Positions 52,903 through 63,486 are shown, numbered from the stretch's first letter. The stretch: DNA of 64,000 nucleotides from Takakia lepidozioides (GCA_030704615.1 CM060734.1:49802042-49866041); one strand, 5' to 3'. Notes: a model not told the origin generated them from the sequence alone. Made by a program: numbers and translations.

Positions 52903-55628
52903 AGCAGAGGCTCGCTGCCATGGCTATAGCTCAGGCGGTACCGGCTCCCAGGCGGGATGGCCCACCTCCTGCTCCTGAGGGAGGAGATATGGGCGGAATG
53001 GGATTCATGTGCGGAGCAGCACTACCATTAGAGCAGGTGGGGTCTGCTGCAGCCGTGACTCGAGGAGCAACACGAGTTCCTGAGCCACGAGGTGCAGAGG
53101 TGGAGTTGGATCCACAACGTGGGGAGGCAAGCCGTCAGGCAAGGCTGCCTCAGTCATTCACCTTGGCGGAGACAGTGTCAACGCCATCCATGGCACCTAG
53201 TTCTCGCCCGACTGTTACCGAGGCGGAGGTTACTATGCCATTGGGGAGAGCTACACGTGCAGCACTGACACCTGCTACCAAGGCTAGTGCAGCCGGTGTG
53301 TTATTGGGAGCAGCCACCTCTGTGTGTCAAGCCCCATTGTTCTCGGCAACCATGATTGCGACGCCGGGGGTGAGGCCAGCTGCAGTGTTCAGACTAGCAG
53401 CAACACTCTGTGAGAGTGGGGAGGTCACTTCATCTTCTGCGGAGTTAGTGGAAGGTGTAGTGGCAGAGGGATCCTCGGATTTGAGGGTCAAGACTGCCAC
53501 GGCAGCGCCCTGGCAAGCTGCAGCTGCCAGATTGACGGAGCTGCCAGCTAGGCCAGCCTTTGAGCGCGCCATGGTGACACCTGGAGTTGTCTTGTTAGAC
53601 AACCAGGGAGGCATTTTCACTTTGAGTGGACCGGCAGGCAAGAAGTACCGGCCACTGCGGGTCTTGTTGGACTCAGGAGCTCAGCCACTGATGTTGGGCA
53701 GAGCTGCTATTGCAGGTTTGGGCCTCATGGAGGCGGATATGGAGCCTTGTCCTTTCCAGATACAGACATCTCTGGGAGGATCAGAGCAGGCTCGCGGCAT
53801 GACACGGCATCAGTTGGCTATTAGACTGCAGCCGGATCATCCTGTAGATGGCTCAGTGATGCGAGCCAAGGCCATTGTGACAGACGCGGTCTCTTACGAT
53901 GTCCTCGTTGGTGGGGCAGTGTTATACCCCATGGGCTTCACCCTGGATTTCTGGGAGGAGTCAGCATCCTACAGGCCTGGATGGCAGTCAGGGGATGGTC
54001 GCCGTGCACAGCTCCCTGTGACATTCATTGGGGGTATTGCAGCTGCTCAGCGGGGCAAGATGCCAACACTAGCCGCCTTCACAGCTGCAGTCAGCTGGCC
54101 TGGAGAGTTGCTGGAAGGCAATGCCATGCAGAGGATGTGCCACCTCCAGCAGAGCAGGATGACATGCATGGTACGGCGGAGTTGCCTGCCATGGTTGCTC
54201 ACACCCGTTGTGGGGTACGAGCAAGATTTGCAGCAAGCTGCTGATGGACGGGTGCAACAAGCTTGGGAAGAAGCTTTTGTACCGTCAGGAGAGGAGGAGA
54301 GTGCGGTGATTGCACCAGGGCCACCTCAGTTGTCGCCATTGGACACCACACCTCTTGTATGGCAGCGGCCGGATGAAGGCATTTGCCTTCTGGACTTGTT
54401 TGGCGGGATCAGCACCGGATTGGCTGCTGTGCTACAGGCAGGTGTGCGGGTAAGGCGTTACCTGTATGTGGAGAGGGATGAGACTGCACGACGCGTCTCA
54501 CTGCGCCATGTGGCTCAGTTGGTACAGCAGTACCCTGACTTGTTGCCTGTGTCTGCAGTTCGTGGATACCAACAAGCCTTGCCAGCAGACATTTCCTTGT
54601 TGGGGGCGCAAGATTTGGAGCAGGTTGGCTCCATTGATCTGATAGTGGCAGGTTGGCCCTGCCAAGGGCATTCATCAGCCGGGCATGGCAATGGATTGCG
54701 AGACTCGAGGACGGGTCTGTTTTGGGAGATGGTGCGGATTTTGCGCTGCTTGCAGCTTCATCAAGCTGTATCTCCAGCATACATCTTGGAGAATGTACCA
54801 CTGATGGGTGATTCTCGGGCCAGGGTGATGGCCAGTGTGCATCAAGTCCGGTCGTGGCTTGGGTCAGCAGTGTTGCTGGATGCAGCTGCAGTGGGGTCAC
54901 GGGCTCATCGTCCACGACTATGGTGGACTAACTTGATGCCACCCGCACTGCTCAAGCGTGCATTTGATGGGGTGCAGCGGCCAGCACACCTCACCGTGGA
55001 TGGCATTTTGGACACAGGAAGGCAGTCTCAACGTGTGAGACACGATGACCGTTCGCCTTTGGCAGTGGTCAACAGGGTGGGTCAACCACGAGCAGCATTA
55101 CCTACACTGCTCAGCTTCCCAGGATCCCATGCTTTTCGGGATGGTGGACCTGGCCTCCTGTGGGATGCTCAGTTGCAGCAGTTAGTGGAGCCTAATGCCG
55201 ACGAGCGAGAGCGGGCTATGGGGTTTTCCACTGGGACCACGGCGGTGCCTTCTCTTTCTGAGGCATCACGTCGTCAGGTGTTGGGGCAAGCAATGGATCT
55301 CAATTGCTTGACCTGGATTGTCAGCTTGGCTATGGCTGAGCAACGTAGAGTGCGGAGTGCACTTCCCTTGACGGTCTCTCTGCCTACCGAGACGGTACAG
55401 GCAGCGAGTGGGGGCGAGCCGGTGAGGACCACGAGGTGTAGACATCCATGGCACATGTGGGAGGTGCTCGAGGTTCAGAGGGAGTTGGCAGCGAAGGCAG
55501 CTGTGATGGATGAGGTTGGGGATTCTTCTCGGGATGAGGAGGTTCTCAATGATGAGATGATGGGGCAGGATGAGGCCTTGTCATTGACTGAGCAGGAAGG
55601 GGGTACTGCTCAAGAGGTTGCAGCATAG
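52700..55628 (+). CDS. Protease - DNMT3-like cytosine-C5 methyltransferase fusion, copy D
   Basis: One frame open from 52,344 is meaningful from about 52,700 (RGG tail of gag). Retropepsin: VLLDSGAQPLMLGRAAIAGL (catalytic Asp codon at 53,670) to FIGGIAAAQRGKMPTL. Methyltransferase from about 54,372: ICLLDLFGGISTGLAAVL (motif I), YLYVERDE (II), IVAGWPCQGHS (motif IV, catalytic Cys codon 54,660-54,662), AYILENVPL (VI), SRAHRPRLWWTN (VIII), ERERAMGFSTG (IX) and LGQAMDLNCLTWI (X). Motif VIII and the C-terminus resemble DNMT3 rather than DNMT1/CMT. All catalytic motifs are intact. An acidic tail precedes the stop; RT follows in the -1 frame. Confidence 0.9.
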
Positions 55629-55632
55629 CAAC

Positions 55633-57580
55633 CAGCGGGACGACGTCCTCTACCTCTAAGCCCACTGGACTTAAGGTTGCAGTTACGGAGGACAATTGGG
55701 AGCCTGGCATTGGACCCATTGTCACCGGAGGAGAGAGACGACGTATACGGCGGTTCCTGAGGGCTTACAGGAATTGCTTTGCCTTCAGTTTGAAGGACTT
55801 GGGAGCACTGAAGGGTCAAGAGATCCGTATTGAGTTGGCCACTGACACGCCAATCTTTCGGAGACCCTATAGATACAGTGACATGGAGAGGTCTTTGATT
55901 CAGATGAGGACTCAAGATCTCTGGGAGGCAGGTTTGGTGGAGCTCTCTGGTGGAGAGTATGCTTCAGCCACAGTGATGCCAGCCAAGAAGGATGTCTATG
56001 GCAATTGGACGGAGAGACGTATGTGCGGTGATTACCGGCCTGTAAATCGTCAGACCAAGTCCGATAGGTATGCCATGCCAACACCAGAGGAGATCTTTGA
56101 TGCCATTGGGCATTCCAAGGTCTTTAGCACGTTGGATTTACGATCCGGATATCACCAGTTGCCGATCAAGGAGGCGGATAAGCAAAAGACGGCATTCTGG
56201 GGGATCAATGAGCACGGGAAGGATTGCCTATACCAGTGGCGGTTCTTACCATTTGGGCTTAAAAACGCTCCCGCTGAGTTTCAAAGAGTCATGGACAGGA
56301 TTCTAGCAGGGGTGGAGTTTGCTCGGTGCTACATAGATGACATCATCATCTTTAGTGCTGCGGTGGAGGAGCATGAGAGACACCTTCAGGGGGTATTTGA
56401 GCGCTTGAGGACGCACGGATTGAAGTTACATCCGGGCAAGTGCAAGTTTTTCCACAACCAGATTGAGTATCTGGGTCACATGATATATCCTGGAGGATTG
56501 GGGGTACAGCAGACTAAGGTAGAGTCCATTGCACAGGTTCCACGTCCCACGGATGTGAGCCGAGTTCGAGCTTTCATGGGGTTAGCAAACTATTACAGAC
56601 GGTTTGTTAAGGGATTTAGTGCCATTGCAAAGGCTCTAACCAAGCTGACCAAGGTGGACCAGGAGTGGCAGTGGGAAGATGAGCAAGAACAAGCTTTTCA
56701 AGAGCTCAAGGCGAGGTTGACCTCGGCGCCCATCTTGAGACGACCTATCAGGGGGCGTCCTTTTCAGCTGCATACAGATTGGAGCATGCTGGGGCTTGGA
56801 GCGGTGCTCACACAGGTGGATGATGAGGGAAGAGAGTTCGTAGTGGCTTATGCTAGTCGCTCGAACAATGCTGCAGAGTCTAAGTATAGCTCATATGAGG
56901 GAGAATGCTTAGCTGCAGTGTGGGCCGTGGCACACTTCAGGTGCTATCTATACGGCAATCTCTTCACCCTTGTCACGGATCACCAACCACTCAAGTGGTT
57001 GATGGAGTCAGACAAGCTTACGGGGAAGCTTGCACGGTGGGCACTCATCCTTCAAGAGTATGACTTTCAGGTGGTGCATCGACCGGGTTTGGTCAATCGA
57101 AATGCAGATGGGTTGAGTCACAATCCATGCACGAGCCAGCAGGATGACACTGGAGCTCGGTGGCATGGTGAGACGGACGAGGAGATGGTGCCCGGATGGC
57201 ATGCATCTGCATTTCTGTGTATCTTGGCAGCGGAAGGCCAGGTTGGACCTACAACAGGGATGACTGTAGATCAAGTGTCTGAGGACCCTGAGGCCAGCAA
57301 TGAGCAGGGTGGCGCCAAAGATATACATGAGGATTCAGTTGTGTTGGACTACCTCCGCATTGGAGACACGGCAGCCACTATGACTGCCAAGGAGAGGGAT
57401 CGGATCCTACAACGAGCCAAGAGGTTCAGGTGGGAGGGGACACACCTGCTCCGAGTGTGGGAGGATGGTCGAGTGAGGATTGTGCCTCACCCAACACAGC
57501 GGGCACGGTTAGTGCGGCATGCCCATGAGGAGTTGGGGCATTTTGGGGTGCGACGCACTCATAGTCTACTGCAGGGGTAG
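55633..57580 (+). CDS. Reverse transcriptase, RNase H and integrase zinc domain, copy D
   Basis: The frame is open from before the methyltransferase stop (TSKPTGLKVAVTEDNWEPG). [41 protein letters not shown] (catalytic Asp), RFLPFGLKNAPAEFQ and CYIDDIIIFS (Asp pair). RNase H: LHTDWSMLGLGAVL, YEGECLAAVWAV, VTDHQPLKWL and NADGLSHNP. A long linker leads to the HHCC domain HAHEELGHFGVRRTHSLLQG, where TAG (57,578-57,580) replaces the Gln of copy A. RT and RNase H active residues are all present. Confidence 0.9.
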
Positions 57581-58764
57581 TATTGGTGGCGTGGTATGCA
57601 CACAGAGGTGCAACAATTTGTGGCTAGGTGCATGGTGTGTGACAGGGTGCGTGCTTCATTCAACGCCCCTACTCCACAATTGCACCCTCTTCCGATCATG
57701 GGATTGGGCTACAGGTGGAGTCTTGACTTCGCAGGGCCGTTGCCACTGACCATGCGCCACAACAAGTACGTGTTGGTGATGGTGGAGCACTTCTCCAAGT
57801 GGATTGAATTGGTTCCATTGCCTGATAAGGCTAGTGAGGGAGCTGCGTATGCATTCCTGGATTGTGTGCTTAGCCGATTGGTGCTCCAGCTGAGGTACTC
57901 ACGGACCAAGGGAGAGAGTTCTTGGGGGAGTTTCAGGCTTTGTGTGACAAGGCCTTGATAGACCACCGCACCACTTCTCGGGATCATCCTGAAGCCGATG
58001 GCTTGGCAGAGAGAGTTGTTCAGACAGTAAAGAGGGGTTTGCGCAAGTATGGCTTGCAGAAGGGACACCTAGGAGATTGGGACCTTCAGTTACCCTGGTT
58101 AGCCATGGGCTACAGGTTCAGCAAGCAAGCATCACTTGCCTCCTTCTCACCATACTTTCTTCTCTTTGGCCGAGAGCCGGATTTGCCTACATCCATTCGC
58201 AGAGAAGCTGCTACAGTTCTTAACCTTGACGATCCGGACGTGTGGGCACGTGCATGTGAGCAGCGTGCAGAGTTGTTCAAGAGAGTCATGCCTATGGCTT
58301 TCGAGAACCTTGCCATTGCACAACACCGTGATACGTTGAGGTATGCTACCATACGTGGTGGGGGCTATCGTCCTGGGGTTCGGAGATTCAACCCTGGTGA
58401 CTATGTCTATCTGCAGCAGACTGCTCCTACGACCCTGGATGTGACTGCAGGACGTGTTATTTTGAGGGTTCGAGAGGTCTTGCCCTCAGGCGTCTTGGTC
58501 TTGGAGGGTCGGGATGGCATCACTTGGAAGGACCATGTGCGTAATTGTGCGCCATGTCACCTTCCGAATGTCGATGGCAGGATTGACCCAAACCTGGCAG
58601 TGGTATCTGCAGGTTTGAGGTGCATGTTGTGTGGGTCTGCTAAAGGGGCAGCCACCATGCTGGTATGTGATCGGTGCTCTAGAGGTTGGCATATGGGATG
58701 CTTGACTCCACCTCTTGAGATGGTTCCGGATGGGGATTGGTTCTGTCCACATTGCATTGGATAG
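57581..58764 (+). pseudogene. Integrase with C-terminal PHD finger, copy D
   Basis: It continues YWWRGMHTEVQQFVARCMVCDRV (end of the zinc domain) and WSLDFAGPLP (first Asp). A frameshift near 57,880 moves the rest into the frame 57,922-58,764, which has HPEADGLAERVVQ (Glu), SLASFSPYFLLFGREPDLP, FNPGDYVYLQQ and VTAGRVILRVREVLPSG. The end is a PHD finger (58,615-58,761): CMLC...MLVCDRCSRGWHMGC...GDWFCPHC, the Cys4-His-Cys3 pattern with the usual Trp. PHD fingers read histone tails, so it may steer integration, as chromodomains do in chromoviruses. Confidence 0.85.
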
Positions 58765-59022
58765 TGGGAGTGAATACAACCATGGGAGGCTAACAAGAAA
58801 CGCAAGGCCCAGCTACTAGGAGACCTTGAACACACGAGATCTTGGCTCAAGTTCATAGATTGCAAGACGGCGACTAACGATGGGGCTACTCTTGTACCCG
58901 GCCTCTTGGTTGATAGAGTTTGAGCACGATAAAGACAGTGATAGAGGACTTAGTACGGCTGTGGCTATTACATCTTGTAGCTATCTGGAGGTAGAGGGAC
59001 CTATCCACCAGCTAGGGGGGCG
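58765..59022 (+). other. 3' untranslated region and polypurine tract, copy D
   Basis: Non-coding. It ends in AGGGGGGCG (59,014-59,022), the polypurine tract where plus-strand DNA would start. The same GGGGGGCG precedes B1 in copies B and C. The block GACTAACGATGGGGC...GTACCC...CCTCTTG is conserved in copies B and C. Confidence 0.75.
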
Positions 59023-59109
59023 ATTGTGCTAGACTACTTTATTGTGCCTATATGTGTGGTGTGGTCTGGACAGCGATGTAGTTGTGTAGCGATATGTATG
59101 CGCACGACA
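59023..59109 (+). repeat. Terminal repeat B1 of copy D
   Basis: 87 bp from ATTGTGCTAGAC to GCGCACGACA, identical to B2. It is followed by GC and then TGTCAAG of A2, so the B1/A2 junction reads GACAGCTGTC, a perfect 10-bp palindrome (59,106-59,115). Confidence 0.92.
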
Positions 59110-59111
59110 GC

Positions 59112-59466
59112 TGTCAAGTTAAATAAGCACAGTGTGAAAACAGCTAGAATAAAACTAGTTATTTGTATTTAACACTTGGATTTAGGTCAAGTGTTAAATC
59201 AGGTGTCAAGTTTAGTTTGACACCTGGTCTGTCTTATCTTCACGAGAGCGGCAGTCGCGCAGCTCATCTCTCTCGAGTTGAGCCTGCGCGACCGAGCTCC
59301 TGCATGTGTTTAGGTTTTAGTGTGCTTATGTAGGGATACAGGTTGTTGTGGGGTGGAGTCCCCATAGCTTGGGGTGCCCCTGGCTCGACTTCAGTTTCAA
59401 TGAGTGATAGTGATGGATTTTATATTTCTTGTGTTGGGAGTGTATGTCCTTTCAAGCTTCTTTATC
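59112..59466 (+). repeat. Terminal repeat A2 of copy D
   Basis: 355 bp, two differences from A1 (C at the position of T in CAGTTAGAAT; T at the position of C in GATAGCGATGG). It ends TTTATC and is joined through a single T to B2. Confidence 0.92.
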
Positions 59467-59467
59467 T

Positions 59468-59554
59468 ATTGTGCTAGACTACTTTATTGTGCCTATATGT
59501 GTGGTGTGGTCTGGACAGCGATGTAGTTGTGTAGCGATATGTATGCGCACGACA
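59468..59554 (+). repeat. Terminal repeat B2 of copy D
   Basis: 87 bp identical to B1. It is the last segment of the element, ending GCGCACGACA next to the GAGC duplication. Confidence 0.92.
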
Positions 59555-59558
59555 GAGC
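59555..59558. other. Target-site duplication, right
   Basis: GAGC directly after the terminal GACA of B2. It matches 47,543-47,546. Confidence 0.85.
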
Positions 59559-59809
59559 ACCCTGTATCTGCCTGGAGGCACTCTCCATTGTGTGGCTGGT
59601 GCAGTATGGGAAGGTTTCTGGAACACGTACTTGAGCAGTTTTCCATTGGCATCGTACACTTCCCTTTGAAGGAATAGAGTTCCATTTTCCAACCGAAACT
59701 GCGTTGCGAGGACGTGTTCATGCACCAGCGCAAAACCATCATCTTCCACCTCGTAAGAAAATGGCACAGGGTGGTCCTCACTGAAGAAGTCCGCGTCAAG
59801 GGAGCCCAT
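59559..59809 (-). pseudogene. MULE-type transposase gene, 5' piece beyond copy D
   Basis: ATG at 59,807-59,809. The frame encodes MGSLDADFFSEDHPVPFSY...LATQFRLENGTLFLQREVYD...PPGRYRVL. If copy D and one GAGC duplicate are removed, this frame continues directly into the frame at 47,542 without a stop, so the two pieces were one gene. The N-terminal domain is unrecognised. A further minus-strand frame at about 59,890-60,113 could be an upstream exon (a GTGAGG donor-like site lies near 59,895). Confidence 0.7.
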
Positions 59810-60479
59810 GGCCTCGATGTTGCTTCAGAAAGTAGAGTTCACAGTCCGACGGTGCTTGTGAATGCAAATTGTGTGGGAGCGGAGTTTTTGGCGTCCTCAC
59901 AGAGAATTGCAGGTATCGCTGCGGCTTGCAGATCTCCTAACGCGGGTTTCCACTTCTGTGAAATGTCTCCCCATGCGAACCAAGCGCATGGTCACAGAGT
60001 GCCCGAATGCGGAGTCCATAATGTCAGCCCTAATCCTAGAATCCAACTGTTTTTTCACAAGTGCCCCACCAGTGCATTCGTTGACAGATTGATTGACAGA
60101 GCCGCCATTTGGTTGTCATGTCAGAGAGGCCAGAAGAGATGCCCATTTCCATTTAATTTTAACGGCACCTGCACCGCTGTACAACTGTACATACTTGACA
60201 TTCCTCTGGAACATCCCAGAATAAATTGCCCGATAATGAACTTTTTCAGATGAGAGGTGATTAGACCCCAACGATTTTTGGATGGATAAGGATCCAATGA
60301 TCTCCGCCGATATTTCATAACGATTAGATGGACACGTGTTCGCCATGCATGTGGAATGAGTCAGTGGCGCACTAAACGTTGCGAGCGAACATCTTGGCGT
60401 TGAAGGCCTTGCGATGAACCTCCCATAGTCCTCTTTTTTCCCTCTTCTCCTTATTGTCTTTGCAACCCTGGATTCTGCA
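59810..60479. other. Divergent intergenic region
   Basis: Lies between the minus-strand transposase gene and the plus-strand gene. It may hold upstream exons of both: minus-strand reading NECTGGALVKKQLDSRIRADI...MRLVRMGRHFTEVETRVRR near 60,110-59,900 looks coding. A polypyrimidine tract and CTGCAG acceptor end at 60,479 for the plus-strand gene. A shared promoter could lie near 60,260-60,400. Confidence 0.4.
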
Positions 60480-63394
60480 GAGACGGTGACCCAATTCCGA
60501 GGGAGAAGCAAGCGTCGAAGAACACTTTATTTCACATCAAACAAGCAAAGGGCACGCGCTAAGGAGAGGATGAGGAAGGCGAGATGGGAACTTAGAATGG
60601 GAGAAGAAACATCCGGCGTAGAGGAAGACGAAGGGCAAAACAGGATTCTGCAACCGCAGTGTGGAGAGGAAGGTCTTAAAGTGAACCCGGAGGCGACCGA
60701 TGAGCAACCTCCAATAGAAGGGGGGGAGGACGAGGAAGTGAGCTGGGCTCGGGAGAAAGCACTGCGAGTAGAGAAACAGGTCTTCCAAGAGCAGGGAGAA
60801 CAAACGGACGCGGAAACGATGTCGTCTGCCCTTGTTTCGCACCATCGGGACCTCCTTGGAAGCATGCTACCTCCAGACCAAATGGAAAGATTGAATGCGT
60901 CAAGAGCATCATCAAGTGCAAAGAAGAAACCGGAGGTGGCTATGAACTCTCTTTCTCTCTCTCTGATTCTGTCTGGTTCTTGCTAAACATTGAGGTCGAC
61001 ATCAACCTTGCGTCAACGCAAGGTTGAAGTCGACCTCCTTTCTCTCCCTCTGATTCTGTCTGGTTCTTGCTAAGCATTGAGGTCGACATCAACCTTGCGT
61101 CAACGCAAGGTTGAAGTCGACCTCCTAAGTGTATATATTGGGCATCAAAACAGTGCAGATGCTGCACTACAATCAAGCTAGACAGACATGGATGCTTGCG
61201 ACGCATCATCAAGTTCGAAGAAGAAGAAGTGACAGCAATCTCCTTTTCCTGTAGCTTTTGTGTTTGTTCAACACCGATCCGAGAGCTCGCAATCAACCTT
61301 GCGTCAACGCAAGGTTGATGCCAACCTCCATGGTGTATGTTAGAACTTCTAGTGAAACGAACAGATGCCGCACAGGAATCAACATTGCGTTGACGCAAGG
61401 CTGGTTTTGATGATTTTTTTGTTCAATGGAAGCGTCCGATCTCTCATACCCTGAACTGTAAGGTAGGGAAAGTTGATTAGTTGAAGCTCCCAAAAGAACC
61501 CTGCGTCAACGCAAAGCATTTTTTTGCTTCAAAAGTCTTTCCTGTATGTCTTTCAGTCTAAACTACATCCCCATCAATCAACCTTGCGTCAAAGCAATGT
61601 TGATCCATGGGTGCTCAATCTGTCACTCACAGATAATTCATTCTGTGCAGAGGAAAAGAAAAAGGAAATCCGAGGGGAAGATTTGGCCGCGTCAGAAGGT
61701 GAAGGTGAGGAAGACTCATTGGAGGGAAACTATGAAGATAAGGCCGAGGAGATAATTGGTGGGCAAAAAGTGAACTCGTCGAAGGTGATTCTGTCGATGG
61801 AGGTTCCCGGCGGAAACTTGGTCATTCTGCTGTGCAGGATGATCTCCATGCCCGCTGTTCGACCGGCATTGAGGAATGATATAACGAAGTTGAAGAACGA
61901 CTTTGTTCACGGCTATGTCAAGGGATCAGCAGTGTTCTACGTATCCACTATGAACACGAAAGGAGAGGAGTGTCTTGTAACAGAGGACATTGAGCAAGGT
62001 TGGGATGCATGTTGGCGGGATGTAAACAGGGAGTTCGAGTTTAAACTGTCCAAAAAGGCCTCCACAAAAGCATTCATGGGAAAGATGTTTTTTGTCTGGG
62101 ATGGGAACCACAGACTGCTTGCCTGGATGGATTACATTTCAAGCTTGCACTCGGACGACATCGAATGGCACTGGAGCGTGGTTTCCATGGTTCTCGATCA
62201 CAAAGGACGTGTCACGCAGCTCTTGATAGCCATGCACGACATAAACAAGTAAGTTTCCAACTTTGTGTCTGTTCCTTGTTTTGACAATTTGAAATCATCT
62301 TATGAGTTGAAGGTTTTTCCAGGTCCAATGAAACATCTCATGTGACGACCAATCTGTGCCACACTCTATTCCGCATCCAGAAGGTAGGGCTGATGCCACT
62401 GGAGTCATTCACGAACGTGCTCAGTCCTCAGCAGATGAAGAGGTGTGCTGAGAAGAAGACAAGCACATGGTACAGCTTGACAAGGGAGGCTTTTCTTGAG
62501 TACATGTACACTGTAAGCTTTTTGACACCTGTTTGCCTGTTCTTACTGCAAATTTTGTGAAGAAATTCCAGTGTTTGATTCTATTTACCTGTTATGTATG
62601 CAGCAAGAAATAGCAGAAACTGGATTGAAGGCGAAAGCAGAGTACTATGATTCCGACACAGAAGAGCAGCGGTCTGCAACTGGGCTTAAGGACATGATGA
62701 AGTTCGAGATGAAAAATCAAAGGAAGAACCTCATGAGTGCATTCGACAAACAGATCCGGATAGCAGACCCAGGTCTTGGCACGGAATATTCTGGAGCAGG
62801 TGAAAGCACACTATGACAAGTATGGCTCCAAGCCAGAAATGACTCAAGAGAAACTACATCGCCTTTCCATTTCAATGGTGGACAATGCAACCAAAATCAG
62901 GTGGTTGGAGATATGGAATTCGGATCCTCTTGTGAGAGACACGAACATGTTCCCAACTCCAGAGAGGGACCCGAAGACACAAGCAATAAGAGTTGTTAGC
63001 GACCACACATTCGATCAGTGGCTACACAAAGCCACATTCTGGAGCCAGGTAAGGTTTGAACCAAACCATTTTCAGACATTTGTGTTGCTCCGTAACCTCT
63101 CCCAAATTCTTACGAGCTTTCTTGTTGCAGTTAGAAAAACGTGCAGTGGCTGCACTTGCTGAGTCAATGGCAGACTACAAAATCCAGATGGCTTGCCCCC
63201 GGATCACACTGGAGGCCTATATCAGGAGATGGAAGCTCGCTGTCTGGAACAACTGCTTCTTCAGGGAGTTTGAGAAAGAGAAAGGAATCTCCAGGTCTTA
63301 CGAATTCAAAAACCAGTACAACAGCGAGCAAGCAATGAAGCGAGTGTTGTACAGGTGTGACCTCCTTGAATCAAAATTGGTGCTTGAAGGGCAT
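60480..63394 (+). CDS. Unknown multi-exon gene with a ParB-like DGNHR motif
   Basis: Exons inferred from GT-AG sites and frame: 60,480-60,935, 61,653-62,248, 62,323-62,512, 62,604-63,048, 63,131-63,394; the first begins at an acceptor, so the true start is upstream. Exon 1 is basic then acidic (RGRSKRRRTLYF, EEDEGQ). Exon 2 has ILLCRMISMPAVRPALRND and FFVWDGNHRLLAWMDYI, like the G-x-HR motif of ParB/sulfiredoxin folds. Later exons are helical and charged (WHKATFWSQ-type, RRWKLAVWNNCFFREFEKEKG). A one-base frameshift near 62,775 (RIADP, then VLARNILEQVKAHYDKYG in another frame) suggests a pseudogene or a sequence error. Introns 2-4 are about 75-90 bp; intron 1 and the last intron are long and hold palindromes. 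Confidence 0.6.
60992..61602. repeat. Palindrome array in intron 1
   Basis: Six units on CCTTGCGT-NN-ACGCAAGG are centred at 61,014.5, 61,101.5, 61,305.5, 61,391.5, 61,507.5 and 61,590.5. The first two are the longest: 46-bp palindromes (60,992-61,037 and 61,079-61,124) with one mismatched pair, inside an 87-bp tandem duplication. The third is a perfect 26-bp palindrome around CA. Units 4-6 have 1-4 mismatches. Centres are CA or TG. Confidence 0.9.
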
Positions 63395-63486
63395 GTTTCT
63401 GCAATCTTCTGTCGTTCTTTCCATAAAGAATTGCGAATTTGCAGTGCTTTGCGAGATCTCTGAGGGCTCTGCATGTGCAGTCGAGC

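Larger units (their letters stand above)
47547..59554 (+). mobile_element. Methyltransferase Ty3/gypsy element, copy D (full length, permuted ends)
   Basis: A 12,008-bp insertion bounded by TGTC...GACA and flanked by GAGC (47,543-47,546 and 59,555-59,558). Order: A1, primer site, long leader with captured host sequences, gag, zinc knuckles, protease, DNMT3-like methyltransferase, RT, RNase H, integrase, PHD finger, polypurine tract, B1, A2, B2. A1 and A2 differ at only 2 of 355 positions and B1/B2 are identical, so the insertion is recent. Frameshifts in gag and integrase and a stop in integrase make it defective alone. Confidence 0.92.

Noticed and set aside
54409-54915. Minus-strand ORF opposite the methyltransferase
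   Set aside because: Antisense shadow in a GC-rich coding region.
59025-59466. B1+A2 taken as an ordinary 3' LTR with a lost 5' B segment
   Set aside because: The target duplication lies outside A1 on the left and outside B2 on the right, and excision restores the transposase frame, so the chromosomal ends are A1 and B2. The B-A unit is probably the LTR of the cDNA, not of the integrated form.
62776-62802. A 27-bp intron explaining the frame change in exon 4 of the 60.5-kb gene
   Set aside because: GT...AG edges exist, but 27 bp is far below usual intron size and would remove conserved-looking residues. A one-base frameshift is simpler.
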